NCBI RefSeq assembly: GCF_963678975.1
Contig: NC_089275.1
Location: 15,283,682-15,347,681, forward strand
Origin: Dysidea avara
Lineage: Eukaryota > Porifera > Demospongiae > Dictyoceratida > Dysideidae
DNA length: 64,000 nucleotides
Direction of reading: 5' to 3'
Shown: positions 13,551 through 25,780 of the stretch, piece after piece
Layout of the letters: each line of letters opens with the position of its first letter
How positions within the stretch are numbered: the first letter of the stretch is position 1
Notes under the pieces: model-generated
What the model was told of the DNA's origin: nothing
Seen by the model: the letters and a program-made list of their open reading frames with translations, nothing else
Database searches by the model: none
Program-made: the position numbers and the translations under genes

Positions 13551-13863
13551 GATTAACTGAATGCAGTGGTGTAGTAGTAACTATGTGTGTGCAGTGTGTG
13601 TGTACACACTATGTGCACTGTAGTGAATGAAAAAACAGGGAAAATATTAATTCGTCCTTGCAAAGTACTGTAATTAGATTCATTGTTAGCCATTTACAGG
13701 ATATAGTAACTCTTTATTTATAGCAATTAGTCCATAATGGTATAACATTCAACAGCAACAATCTTTAAGTACAATAGTAAAACTTTCAACATTATATAAG
13801 TACATACGTAGTTTCATTCACAATTGTAATAGCCAAAATGGTTGTTTACAAGAAGTTCTATAC

Positions 13864-14351
13864 AATGGCGGATCCAGCATGGGGCATTTGGGGCAAATCC
13901 CCCCCCCCCTCCACCTTGTGGAGGAGCCAGCCATGCTTCTGATTAAAATAGCTAGCTACTAAACTTTGTGTCAGGCCAAGATTAGTTTATCAACACATGA
14001 AAATATGCACATTTACTAATATTTAATACAAATTCACCTGAAACTAAAAGAAACCAAAGTCAAACTAGCAGTGAAATTGCCACCCAGTACCTTCGTGCGT
14101 ACTAAGCGCCTCTAAAAATAATTATCGTGTTGCTTGTTTAAAGACATTCAGAGCCTTTTAAATAACTTTTATGACTTCACAACCATCTAAAAAGGCCAAA
14201 ATGGCAAAAATCAACTGTGAGACACTACTAAAAGGTGATTATTTGCTGCTTCATAGATGCATCACCGAACTAGTGAATCTGGCTTTCTTCAACCATCTAC
14301 AACTTAGCCTGTTTGTGCCCTTCCCCTTGTTAGCTCTTGGATCCGCCTCTG
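13864..14351. mobile_element. Non-autonomous element with GGCGGATCC-type ends
   Basis: The left end is AATGGCGGATCCA and the right end is TGGATCCGCCTCTG reversed, giving short inverted termini about 488 bp apart. The last 150 bp, including the block about 14,200-14,350, is repeated at 44,985-45,140, which shows it is a dispersed family. The short frame at 14171-14380 lies inside the repeat and is not a gene. Confidence 0.6.
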
Positions 14352-14399
14352 CTATAATTATGCTTTATGAGCTGGAATGAAATTCATTAAATAGAGAAT

Positions 14400-15540
14400 G
14401 TAATTCCGTTCAACATTATAATTATGTTCCATATATTAGCAGAAGAATCTCCATCTACACACCATTGTAACACACAAACTGCAGATCATTAACTAAAATT
14501 TAAATGTAAGAGTTAGATTCCTGTAAGCTGTGATCGGTGGTTAAAATTTCTTACCTAGCTACAGTGTGGTTGTCTCTTCTAGTTTGAAAAAAATATACTG
14601 ATAAATTGAACAATTTGTACAAGCACATATATACATTCATACGTTAGGTTCTGTCCATTATGAATAAACATGGAGCTTCTCATTTTCTTGTGATATAGTG
14701 CATATAGCTTTTAATGTGGATTAAGGTTGCATTTACCTGTGTACCATATCTATGACACTGCATTCTTTAGTGCCAGTGCCCAATTACTGCACACAAGTGA
14801 CTGGTTATATAATAGATTATTGAAGTGGAGGATAGCAACTGAGCGAGTACAGTATGTACAATTTACTGCTTGAATAGCTATTTAGAATAAAATGTTTTGT
14901 ATTGTTTCTACGTACATTCATAATTATATGCATTGTTGTGTATGACCTATAATAGACTGTACAAGTCGGTGGAGACATTTCCACTACTATAAATACGTAG
15001 CTAGCTAACTACAGTTGCATAGCTGGTGTTAATATCATGGTATTAGTATAAATTATACCTGTTGCAAAGTGATAGCAATTATCTTAGACAGCATTAACAC
15101 ACACAATTGACAGTAATAATAAACCAAGAATATGATAATTTCAAAAACAACTACATGTAAATTGGATTCATCAAATTTGCAGTGAAAACCTGCCCATTTA
15201 TAAGGACTCGATTATAGTAATACAAACGGTTCCAAGAGAAACCCATTAAACACTTGAAGATAATAAGGCACCGCATGCATATTCCATATTTGAATGACAT
15301 GTCAGTTGAGGATAAGATGACAATATGGATAAGTACGGTAGTTACAAGCTAACAACCATGGTGAGACAAACCCTTTGCCTCAGTACAAAACATCAACTAC
15401 ATAGCTACTGTATGTAGATAGGTCTTGTTCTTTTAATTTTATAAATGATTTCCTTTTTTATACTAGAAATAATAAATAAATAAATCACAGCATATTATAT
15501 TAGAGCCAATGCATATACAGATTGTGGAGAAATGTTGTGT
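14400..15540. other. Intergenic, no gene seen
   Basis: AT-rich DNA ending in an A-rich AAATAAATAAAT run near 15,470. No convincing frame, splice-linked exon or structured repeat was found. It lies just outside the left edge of the inverted duplication. Confidence 0.5.
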
Positions 15541-15544
15541 AAGA

Positions 15545-16290
15545 TTACGATGAACATGGTGGTATTTCAGTAATGGTAACTCCACGATCTTCATTTGTTA
15601 ACAGTGGAAGAAGGTGATGGTTTAGGGAGATGAGTATGCAGTACAAACTGTCTGGATTATGGAACACTTGGTCCATGTGTCTATATATTTGTAAATATTC
15701 AGTGAAAGTGAAAGTTGGACAGTACTCTCCTGTTAGATCCAGCTGTGTAACAAACACAACACATCATATAAACACTGCACATGTTAATGTTGAGGGTTTG
15801 GTTTCAACTCACATGAATATGATTAAGATTAGCTGTTGCCACTTGTAAGTGATAAAGGATGTCTCGTGTTTGAGGATCATTTGTCATGAAGACTAGTTTG
15901 AATAGGAAAGCATTAATGTGTGTAATATTAGTACACTGAGGTGCATCGAGCTGTTGGTAACGTGTTAGAAGTCCACCTTGGAGTGTAAATAATGGTCCCC
16001 TAGCACATTGCTCTACAGGCATAGACTGTAACAGAACAATATACATAATTATGTATTTAACATTGTTTCTGTGTTGAACTTACAGCAAGTTTATCTCTGA
16101 CAATGTCAATTGTTGTCATTATCTGACAACTATATGCAATGAATAAAGCATTTCTGTCATCTTGATTTCGTTTAACATGTGAAAGAGGAGCTTGATGTTG
16201 TTGTAGTTGTAAGGTAGGAACAGCTGAAGAGGAAGAGTGCAGAGTGCTAATGATCAAGAAACATCCAATAGCCAGTGAAAAGATCTTCAT
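15545..16290 (-). CDS. Secreted six-cysteine protein, copy A
   Basis: Exons 16290-16084, 16025-15813 and 15742-15545, joined by GTAAGT...TTACAG and GTGAGT...CACAG introns in phase 0, give 205 residues. Residues 1 to about 23 form a signal peptide (M-K-I-F-S-L-A-I-G-C-F-L). A K-R pair at 40-41 could be a processing site. The mature part has cysteines at 55, 76, 100, 148, 175 and 203 and one N-I-T glycosylation site at 102. Long stretches look helical (about 45-66, 72-94, 104-140, 153-188), as in small helical cytokines, but no family was recognised. Copy-specific changes are Val24, Gln56, Asp62 and Glu146. The end reads P-P-C-S-S, and homology to the other copies stops right at this stop codon, so copy A marks the edge of the duplicated block. 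Confidence 0.85.
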
Positions 16291-16372
16291 TGTAAATTAT
16301 CTTATAATGTTAACAAGTTTATCACTAATAAGTAATGATTAGTTGAAGTGAAGTGAGTACAAACTCTAATGG

Positions 16373-16380
16373 TTTTTATA
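16373..16380 (-). promoter_or_regulatory. TATA box of copy A
   Basis: TATAAAAA on the minus strand, about 83 bp before the ATG, followed by the conserved leader GTACTCACTTCACTTCAACT. The same arrangement precedes copies B, C, E, F and G. Confidence 0.7.
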
Positions 16381-16972
16381 CTATTGCTAACTACCTAAAT
16401 GATCATTGATGTGAAGAATTTCAGAGAATATTATATGAAGTGTGATTCATACTTAGAAAGGAAAGATGTACTAGTATATGTATTTATCACAGATCCACCA
16501 TTAGGCTGTCACAAGCAACATTTACTGTTAGAGTTATTTACAAAATTGTACAGCACCTAGTCATCAAATTTATGATGTGTGAAGACGTGTCGATAGCACA
16601 ATTTATGCACTGTTTTTTGCAACTTTTTTAAATATTTAAATATCAGCAATTAGTACTATGAACAGTTACTATGTGTACACAGAAAGCTATACAGTGTACA
16701 CTCTCCACCTGTACATCTTGAGTGTAAATGAACATACAGTGTAGTTGCAATAGATAATTGGAATACTATGGACTATTATGGGGAAGCTGTTTTAACTTTT
16801 AAAGTATGCCAAAGGTTGTGTGATATTGTAAAAAGTACTTTCCACAGTTTTATTGATTACTTGGTTTGAAATAGTTTGGGCAAACTTTATGTACTTTTAG
16901 AGTAATTTGTTGGCTGTAATTTCTTAAAACACTTTCAGACTGTATTTATTTTATTTGATTGCTTGTTCACAG

Positions 16973-17083
16973 TACCCAGAGCCATGCTACCTATGTCAGC
17001 ATTCCTGATGAGGATAAGATTTTCTGTAGCAGTACCAATCTGATGAGGGAATTGTGTGATGACTATCACTTCTTCTTTTTAAT
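16973..17083 (+). other. Exon-like block, unidentified second gene
   Basis: After the acceptor TTGTTCACAG an open frame of about 36 residues (S-I-P-D-E-D-K-I-F; N-L-M-R-E-L-C-D-D-Y-H) runs to a stop. The block recurs at about 26,385 with a frame-breaking deletion and reversed at 62,520-62,623. It might be an exon of the same gene as the exons at 17,439. The protein was not recognised. Gene or relic cannot be decided. Confidence 0.35.
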
Positions 17084-17438
17084 ATGATATTTTAATAACC
17101 AAAGTTTGTATTATATGTACCTAAATGTTTTGATACGTACTTGAAGTTGTGTGGTCACACTCTAAAAATCTCTGTCAGTTGTAGCCATTAAACTATTGCA
17201 GATATGTAGCACACATCTGCTTGTGAAGTATTCTAATAGAGTAGTCACTTTTTAGGATTCCTCTAAAGTGTTTATTATATTACTTTAATAGAACAGTCAT
17301 ATAATTTCCATTGCATTAAAGCACTAAAGAGCAGTTGGATTGGTAACCCAGTTTCTGTTGTGATATGTATCTTCTAGTGTGAAGGATCATTCTGTATGTT
17401 TCAGTATTGTGTTTATCTTATTGTTGTGTCTCTGTTAG

Positions 17439-17632
17439 GGATTGGTTGATGAGGCATCTTGTGTATGGCTAATGGCAAAGCATACCAAGATAGAGAAGAA
17501 GAGGGGACAGGTAAAGATATGCACATTTTCATAACAGGCACAATAATATGTATGCATGTATACATTGTTTTTGCTTTTAGATTGTTGAAGTTGACTTATT
17601 GTATTACTCTGATATTCAGTACATTTAATGAG
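17439..17632 (+). other. Two exon-like blocks with conserved splice sites
   Basis: Exon 17439-17510 lies between TCTCTGTTAG and CAG|GTAAAG, and exon 17581-17632 between TTGCTTTTAG and GAG|GTGAGA. Joined in phase they read L-V-D-E-A-S-C-V-W-L-M-A-K-H, then K-K-R-G-Q-I-V-E-V-D-L and stop. The mirrored pair at 62193-62122 and 62051-62000 keeps both exon lengths, all four splice sites and the frame. Differences include a silent GTA/GTC valine and a few replacements. The unit at 26.7 kb has lost this block. No family was recognised. Confidence 0.45.
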
Positions 17633-18463
17633 GTGAGATAATGTTGTAACTGCAGTGAGCATTGATTGCGTGATGCTATATATTATATTAAGGGTTGTCA
17701 ATATTATGAAGTAATACTATATTGCTCCAATTATTCATATCTTTATATCTTATACACATTACAGTAGTTGTTTATATATTAGATAGTTCTGCCTGAAATG
17801 ATTATCAATAATTCTACAGAATTCTTAGTACATAATATAGTTGTACATAATTTCCAATGCTCAACTTTAGTAACTGTACCCAGGTTCTCTTAACTTTTCC
17901 ATGACAAGTAGACTACTACTTCTCTTTAACAACATTCCACTAGCTACAGTTTGATCATTCTTTTTATCAGTACATTTAAACCACATTAATAGGGCACATA
18001 TTGAGATGGTCTTATTAATGAAGCATGTCTTACTATGTTTTTGATCTATTGATTATGTTTAATGTGATGAGGTCGGTTACCTATTGTAGAAGTGCTAGCT
18101 ACGTAAGTGAGATTTCACTGCAACTATGTAATTTGCAGTTACCTTTGAGAGTTGAGAGAAATAATTCATTTTGTCAATGTTCCAGAACTTGCTGGTCAAT
18201 CATCCAGTCAAGTTATTATCATAGCAATAGTGTTAGTATGTCAATTGGTAGGAAGTGACGAGGAGGTTAGTTCTGAATGACCAGTAGTAGTGTAGAAAGA
18301 ACCTGAAGGCTTGCATAGGTGGTTATCTTGTTAATAACAAAGCTGTATAGTCTTAACTTAACCTAAACAATTTCGCACCTATGGTGATATCACTTATAAT
18401 AGTACACATACTGATGATGGTACATGAATAGTCCATAGTTTTAAGCTTACGCTTGATGTATGT

Positions 18464-18467
18464 TTAC

Positions 18468-18559
<92 letters not shown>

Positions 18560-18560
18560 A
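18464..18560. repeat. (TA)n microsatellite
   Basis: About 95 bp of TA dinucleotides with occasional TTTA interruptions. The Ile-Tyr frames over it are not genes. The corresponding positions near 27,100 and 61,190 carry only a short TA run or none. Confidence 0.95.
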
Positions 18561-18633
18561 CTTGTATAATAATAAATTATTTTATTATAAACAACTGATT
18601 GGTAGAATTCCATGTAAAATAAGTCATTATGAC

Positions 18634-18973
18634 ACCCAGATGATGTTGATGTATGCATTATTTTTCTTTAGCAGTCCTAACTATATTAGCCAAAATATAG
18701 CTAAAGGATTTTAAGAGCTTTTATCGGTATTTCCAAGTTGTGTAGTTCTAGCCTTGCCAAAATAAAGTTGGACATACATATGTGGTACTGTGTGAGAAGA
18801 GGGATAATTGTACATGTTGTGCAGTGTATGTGACTACATTGTAGTTCTTTATGCTGAGGAAATAACATGAAACTTGGAGAAACAATTGATACAATTTTTT
18901 TTTTGATTCTGTACAAAACTACGGTACTACTACTAATGGTTCTAAGCTTTATACTACAGACCACTGAGTGCAT
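18634..18973 (-). other. Diverged relative of the 34.7/48.2-kb ORF block
   Basis: The minus-strand frame (C-S-I-K-L-R-T-I-S-S-S; S-P-S-F-M-L-F-P-Q) is a diverged relative of the block at 34711-34962 and 48223-48492, with different downstream residues. It shows that each repeat unit once carried this segment. Probably a decayed exon. Confidence 0.35.
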
Positions 18974-19081
18974 GGTGCAAGATATTTGGAGCTTTGAACT
19001 TTTGTCAACTTTGCAGTTTGATATCCTACTACATCATGTTTGAAGTACACATGTAACTGTGTATTAACATGTGTACAGTAC

Positions 19082-19918
19082 CAGGGGCGGATCCAGGGGG
19101 GGGGGGGGGGCTTTGGGGGCTGAAGCCCCCCCCCCCCTTCGTGTTTAGGCTTTACTCTTGATCAATATGCTGAGTATTATAATGAAATTTTGTCTTAGCA
19201 TAATTATATGATCACTAATAATACAAATACTCATAAAACCACCTTATAAACATCTTTCCAAGGTATTATCAGTGGATTTATGCTAAAGTTTATGCAACAA
19301 GGACCCGGATCAGCATTGGAGGTGTACAAGATCGAGATACTCTAATAGAGCAGTCAGCTAACTACTCTAATAGAACATTCACTGGAAACATGTAGTTGGT
19401 TCTGTTATAGAATTTTTCCTAATCTGCTTGCACCTATACATACAATGAAGTGCATTGGTCTGTTTAAAAGGCTTCATTCATCTACTCGTGTAGTTAATAT
19501 GTATGGCAATACCTAATTCAGGTACATAATTTCCATTGAAAATGCTCTCAATTTCTTGTTCAAATTTCAAAACTTTCTACTTTCAGCATTATTATTCTAA
19601 CATGCACCTATTCTTGGTTGTCTGTACCTACCCAAATTTTTCCATTAGCAAAATGCTTCAGAGAGCCATACCTATAATCTAAAGGCAGTATATAAAATAT
19701 CTACAGGCAGAAAATATTAGGGATTTTATGTAGAAATGTCTCCAAATTGCAGTATTTTAGCATCAACTTTTCAAAATTTTCCTGGGGGGGGGGAGGGGGC
19801 ATGCCCCCAGACCCCCCTAGTTCCGCATGCTGGGAAGTCTGCTAAGCACACCTCTACCCAAGAGATTAGTACCTTGACTTAGCCTCCCCCTCTTTTATAA
19901 ATCCTATATCTGCCCCTG
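19082..19918. mobile_element. 837-bp non-autonomous element, insertion dated by empty sites
   Basis: Ends read CAGGGGCGGATCCAGG and (reversed) CAGGGGCAGATATAGG. G-rich and C-rich runs flank the inner side of both ends. Without it the flanks join as GTACAGTACTTACC, exactly the sequence at about 27,617 in the neighbouring unit and reversed at about 58,190 in the right arm. The repeated flank is AGTAC/AATAC or shorter. The interior carries the CTCTAATAGAGCAGTCA motif at about 19,338. No coding capacity. Confidence 0.75.
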
Positions 19919-20670
19919 AATACTTACCACATTTTGTCACTAAACATCCTTAAGGCTACATAAATTTATTTATTAGTTTCTCATCCTCCTGTACTCGAAT
20001 TTATAGCAGTGTGGGAGGGCAGATTCTTATTTTATTTCCACTAACTAGATAACTAGCTGAATTAGCTACCTAAAATGACTCAAAATGCAATTTTCTTAGA
20101 CTACTCTAGCAAGGTAACAACTATAAAAGGTGCTCATTGGTCTCCCTTAGCCACCAGTTGTGCAAAACATCCTTGATGAGGTAAGAAAAATGGTGATGCG
20201 GATGTGGATGAGAAAATAAGTCTATAATTAAGTTTATGTGGCCTAATAATCCACTGGTTATGACAGCATGTCAAATTTTGATTGAATTTTGGAATCTTCT
20301 TCTTCCAAAAAGTGGGAAGTATACATTACCAGTTTTAACAAGAAATTGTACACATCACCAAACATAAATAAACTAATTAGTTAGTTAAAAATATTTTTTG
20401 TTCACTCACTTGTAACTTGTTTAGATTATAGTTAATGTATAATAACTGTCCAGCTAGGTTGTTCCATGAAGACAAGCTATAGTACCAGTGAGTTACTTTC
20501 TTTTCACACACCAAATTTCCCACATTAAGGTTTTTAGCCATACTTAGCCTTTTTGGTTCTGTTAGCAGATGTGGTGAGAAATATCAGTACTACATAGCTA
20601 CTGTGCATACAGTAAATTAAAGTAGCAAGAAAAGAATACTTGTGGTGTGGAAATTTTATGGTACATTAAG
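19919..20670. other. Unit spacer with decayed exon block
   Basis: The minus strand contains a version of the S-S-W-N-x-L-A-G-Q-L-L-Y-I segment followed by a GTGAGT donor (about 20,410-20,530), matching 28.1, 35.2, 47.9 and 57.6 kb. Apart from this block I see no gene. Confidence 0.4.
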
Positions 20671-20740
20671 ATGAAGTCTTACAAGATTTTTTCAATTCTG
20701 TGCTGCTGCTGTTGCTGCTGCACTGTGGCAGGAGCAATAA
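20671..20740 (+). other. Candidate signal-peptide first exon with seven-cysteine run
   Basis: ATG at 20671 opens a short frame: M-K-S-Y-K-I-F-S-I-L, then seven Cys codons, then T-V-A-G-A-I, ending at a perfect GTGAGT donor after 20740. This has the layout of a secretory leader split by an intron. The Cys run comes from TGC/TGT triplets and may reflect slippage. The same block in the next unit (28,361) has a stop soon after the ATG. No downstream exon could be assigned. Confidence 0.4.
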
Positions 20741-22494
20741 GTGAGTTACATGGCTTTAAAATATCCTGTATTGTATTGCTATATTCTGTACATGAATGTG
20801 TAGCTTAGTGAATCTTGAAAGTTGGCTATTTGATTAATTATGAAAACAATGGGATTAGGGATCTAATGGACCGTTGATGAGATCACAACACAGAATTTCC
20901 TTCCTTGTTCCACACAATAGTCGATACACAAGAATTGTATTATTTATCCTATACTGAGTGTTTACTAGTTTACTACACTTGTTCATTCATTTGTAACTTG
21001 TTTTGATAACAATATCAAGTTAGTGACCAGTTGATGTGCTGCTCCAAGAATGATAATCATTTTGTGTAGTATAAACATAATGATATGTTCTAATTCAGTA
21101 AACAAGCAACAAAGACATTTACTATACATAGTTCAGTGGTGAATCCACTCTGAGGATGTTAATATACTGTAGCTGCTATATATAACAAATAATCATTCCA
21201 CAGCAATGTTTCATTGTTAAATCTTATTTTGCAACATCAAATATTGCTATAGAATATATTTCACAGTTCTGACTCAGCATAAGCAGTCTTCCTTATATTA
21301 ACTCTGTCTTTAGTCAGTACTGAAACAACTAGTTCAAAAAATTCCCTATACTTAGGTAAATAAGACAACAAATCTCCAATGCTATTCAAATTGGTGCAAG
21401 TGATCTGTTCTGTTTAAGCTTAAGAAAAATGTTTTGACTAATAGTTCCAACATGAAAACAAAAATGGAATAAATACAAGCAGTATTTGTTTTATGCTGTG
21501 CTGAAAGTACATTCAAAGAGTATAATTGTATACTTCGCATTTTATTTATAATAATATGCCAATTATCGTTGGGAAATGATATCCTAAGCACCATGTAAAC
21601 AGTTGATTGGATTTGTGGAATTTTCCTCTTGTATGTGGAAGTGAAAAATTCCACAAATCTAATTCGGGATTTACAACACAACACTAGACATTAACCATCT
21701 TTTGAGTTAAAAATAGTTTTGTGCAGTCACTTGTAAATAACATGATAACATGATAAAGAATTAATATATTCTCTAGCTGGCTAGCCAGGATGTTCCACAA
21801 AGACAAGTGATATTGTTGTCTCTCACTAACCATGACAAGCTGTAATGGCTCATTTATGTCCTACTTTGTCTTAAGCAGTTATGGCTTGATCTGTGATACA
21901 CTATACATACTGTCAGGTTATAGCTACTTCTTTCTTTCTGATAATTTATCATTTTGTGGTTGCTGTTGTGGTGGTAAATTACAGTAGCTTTTAAAAGCAA
22001 TACATACAGAGCTAGGAGTAGCAGCCCTTCTGAATTGATCAAATACTTCAATGAAACTACAGAAAAAGTTGACAATTTATCTGTTTTATAACAATCTTTT
22101 CATTTCAGTATGTTGTGATAAATAAAATTTGTTCATATTACAGTATAGTAGAGCCCACAAGCTGTCTGGCACATGACATCTAATGGTAAGAAATGTATAG
22201 AATAATTTCCATGACAACAAGAATGTATACTATGATAACCTGATCACCAGGTACTATTTCTACATATCATGGCTTCTCCACATTTTTCTTTAATGGAGTG
22301 CAATTATAAACACATTAGTGTAGCATAGGTAGTTTTGAAACATCCTCTAATGGGCATAAACTATTAATGATCAGGCAACCTGACTGCTTTATTAGAGTAG
22401 ATCAGTTAGTATAACACATCCCCATGCACCTGCAATAGCTACAGTTATTTGCTTAGAATATAACTTTATTTTTATGCAACACAAAATATACATC

Positions 22495-22640
22495 CGAGAA
22501 AATATCCATGACTGGACCTGGGCAGCCTCGAACCTGCAGCCATCCAATTAACGCTCGAACACTTACAGGAGTCTTCCAGGCTGTCAGGATGTTTACTCCT
22601 TGTCAATTTCATGTATATGTATCCATAGGAACTCTAGAGA
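22495..22640 (-). repeat. SINE-like repeat, copy 1
   Basis: This segment, read on the minus strand, matches 29,101-29,260: a conserved 5' part (CTCTAGAGTTCCTATGG), a middle with CATCCTGAC and GGTTCGAGGCTG, and a TCCAGTCATGGAT end. GGTTCGAGGC resembles a tRNA B box. No clear A box was found, so the tRNA origin is tentative. The two copies lie in opposite orientation in adjacent units, suggesting separate insertions. Confidence 0.4.
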
Positions 22641-23159
22641 GTGACTTATTATCTCTATGTACTCCATGTGGAACCAAATGGATATTACTTTATTTATTAA
22701 GGCATTATAGCACACTGAAGTATTGAGTAGTAAAAATATTTGGCAGAATAGTACTGCAGTACTCTTTTGTATTATGATAATTGATTGCATAATGGAACAG
22801 TCATATGCATGAAAGCTTGTTTAAATATCATAGCCTGATTATGAAATGTACATGATAATAATAGTTTATTGATAGTTTTGTGGCATGTAGAATGTGCATA
22901 TCAAAGGTTTTCAATGATCTTATGCCTTATATAAATATAAATCATAACCAATCATCTATTAAATAACATTTCTTCATCAAGAATCATAAGATATATATGC
23001 CTAATGGTGCTTGCATGTATGAGTATCTATTGACACCTCTATCAGTGGTACATGTTGATTTCTTAGAATATTAATTTGTTTGGCTGGATAGATGCATAAT
23101 CCACAAAACCTTCATCAAGGATCATCATATTTCTGGTTTCTGCCCTTAACTGGCGTCAA

Positions 23160-23348
23160 TCAACATTGCTCAAGTTTACACTGAATACAGAGGAGGTTCC
23201 ACATTTCAGGTGTTGTGCTCCATTGGAATATGCCTACACTACACATTGTGGAGGATAATGGAGTCACTACAGAGTCCAGGATAATTATATTTTCTGCATA
23301 TTTAGGGTGAAGATTGTAACTCCATACACATGTCCCGATATAGATCAC
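23160..23348 (-). other. Exon-like ORF block, intact here, broken in sister units
   Basis: The minus-strand frame contains V-W-S-Y-N-L-H-P-K-Y-A-E-N-I-I-I-L-D-S and ends L-C-I-Q-C-K-L-E-Q-C at a stop. The same DNA lies at about 30,050-30,190 and reversed at about 51,540-51,690, where small indels shorten the frame. Four cysteines and codon-like composition suggest a former exon of a secreted or surface protein. No family was recognised. Confidence 0.3.
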
Positions 23349-24944
23349 TATCAGTACTACATTTCATGTACTCTGGTACCAAGTATAATCCTGTTCATCA
23401 AATAAATATAATACTTTCATTGTGACTGCATTAAAATTAAAGGTTGTGTGTACTTATTATATTCAAAAGATACAATGAAACTATATTATGTTACAAAGTT
23501 CTTAGTAAACTAGATGACATTGTGGTTGTTTCAGTAAATATCTATAGTACAGTGTATATATCCAATGCTCTCAGGGACAGTAGCTCATGTGCAATCTCAA
23601 GACATTTTTTGCAAGTTATAACTAAGTGAAAGCTACATAAAGCATTTTACAATCTGTTCCGTCTTGTATACTTTATTGTTCAGATCGTATCATCAACATA
23701 ACTTTAAGAAGATTTAGTTGGAAGTGCACCAGAGCTGAAAATTGTGTTAAAGTGGAAATGCAATGCTCAACTACTTAATTGTGACAAGCATTTTGAGGAG
23801 AGTCACAAAACTACACTGCATATATAAGCAACTTAAGAAAAGCCAAGGAGAGCATGACTTTTCTGACACTTACATATACTCTTGGCAGGTGTGGTGCAGC
23901 AGGCTAGAGAGTGGTGGGTATGGCAACTTTGCAAATAAAATTACACAGTGGAGTTTGAATAATACAGAAGATATGGATGCTATTATGGGATCTGGGGACA
24001 TGCCCTAAGGAATATTTCAGATTATTATACAGAAGGCCTGAGATAATATGTTAGACTGTTGTCACTGTATTGTTACAGATAAATTATTATTTTATCTACA
24101 GCGTTTTAAAAGAAAATACATACAATCTGTCTGATAGTGGTTTACTGTTATATTACAGTATTTGATACAAACATTGATCAAAGAGTAGCAGTCCTTCTGA
24201 CTACTTTAACAAAGCCACAGAAAAAGTTGACATCTTATTGCTTTTATGACAATCTTTTCACTTCACTAGTTGTTCAGTGTAACTATCTCTGTGTTATGTG
24301 TTAACTTATATAGGTTGTGTACAGTAATAAAATTCATTTATATTACTGTATAGTAGAGCCCCAAGCTGTCAGGTGCATGGCATCTAAGGGTAAGAATAAT
24401 TGCCATGACAACAAGTACACGTATGTAATAATGCAAGTGTTATGATAACCTGATCACCAGGTGTGTTCATGCATATTACAATTATAAATGCATTAGTGTA
24501 GCACAGGTAGTTTTGAAACATCCTCTAATGTATATAAATATGTTGGCATATTATACCATTATTAATGATCAGTTTACTTGACTGCTTTATTAGAGTAGTT
24601 CAGTTAGTATAACTTGTATTAGAATTTTCACTGTTTTATTAGAGTTTCTTAATGAAACAGTACAAACAATGATTTTCTACTGCATATTTCTATGTATATT
24701 ATTATTGTATCCCAACCTGCAATAACAAAAGCTGATTTTCTTAACTTCTATGTACATATTATTTATGAAATTATACTGGTACTATCATTGCATCTCCACC
24801 TGCAACAGCTGCAGCTATTTGCTTAGAATATAACTTTAATTTCTTATAAAACACAAAAATTAATGTACATACATGATACACAATATATTTTAGTAAATCA
24901 TGTCCATATCAGATTCCATAATTCATACATGCAGTATTCAAGTT

Positions 24945-25690
24945 TCAACTCAGACATTGTGGTATTTCAGTAATGGTAACTCCACGATCTTCATTTGTTA
25001 ACAGTGGAAGAAGGTGATGGTTTAGGGAGGTGAGTATGCAGTACAAACTGTCTGGATTATGGAACACTTGGTCCATGTGGCTATATATTTGTAAATATTC
25101 AGTGAAAGTGAAAGTTGGACAGTACACTCCTGTTAGATCCAGCTGTGTAACAAACACAAAATATCATATAAACACTGCACGTGTTAATGTAGAGGGTTTG
25201 GTTTCAACTCACATGAATATGATTAAGATTAGCTGTTGCCACTTGTAAGTGATAAAGGATGTCTCGTGTTTGAGGATCATTTGTCATGAAGACTAGTTTG
25301 AATAGGAAAGCATTAATGTGTGTAATATTAGTACACTGAGGTGCATCGAGCTGTTGGTAATGTGTTAGAAGTCCACCTTGAAGTGTAAATAATGGTCCCC
25401 TAGCACATTGCTCTACAGGCATAGACTGTAACAGAACAATATACATAAATATATATTTAACATAGTGTCTGTGTTGAACTTACAGCAAGTTTATCTCTGA
25501 CAATGTTAATTGTTGTCATTATCCGACAACTATATGCAATGAATAAAGCATTTCTGTCATCTTGATTTCGTTTAACATGTGAAAGAGGAGCTTTATGTTG
25601 TTGTAGTTGTAGAGTAGGAGCAGCTGAAGAGGAAGAGTGCAGAATGCTAATGATGAAGAAATATCCAATAGCCAGTGAGAAAATCTTCAT
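24945..25690 (-). CDS. Secreted six-cysteine protein, copy B
   Basis: Exons 25690-25484, 25425-25213 and 25142-24945, phase 0, 205 residues. The signal peptide, K-R pair and six mature cysteines are all kept. Specific changes are Tyr10 in place of the signal-peptide Cys, Ile16, Lys33, His91 and Ser161, and the tail reads P-Q-C-L-S. Its upstream sequence (GAATCACACTTCATG-type, reversed) groups with copies A and G rather than C, D and F. Together with its flanks it forms the extra tandem unit of the left arm. Complete and apparently functional. Confidence 0.85.
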
Positions 25691-25772
25691 TGTAAATTAT
25701 CTTATAATGTTAACAAGTTTATCACTGATAAGTAGTGATTAATTAAAGTGAAGTGAGTACAAACTGTAATGG

Positions 25773-25780
25773 TTTTTATA
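25773..25780 (-). promoter_or_regulatory. TATA box of copy B
   Basis: TATAAAAA on the minus strand, 83 bp before the start codon, in the same context as copy A. Confidence 0.7.

Noticed and set aside
15630..15848. 72-residue antisense frames repeated opposite exons 2 and 3 of each secreted-protein copy
   Set aside because: They span an intron of the real gene on the other strand and recur only because the gene recurs.
18460..18714. Ile-Tyr-rich frames on both strands
   Set aside because: Products of the TA microsatellite.
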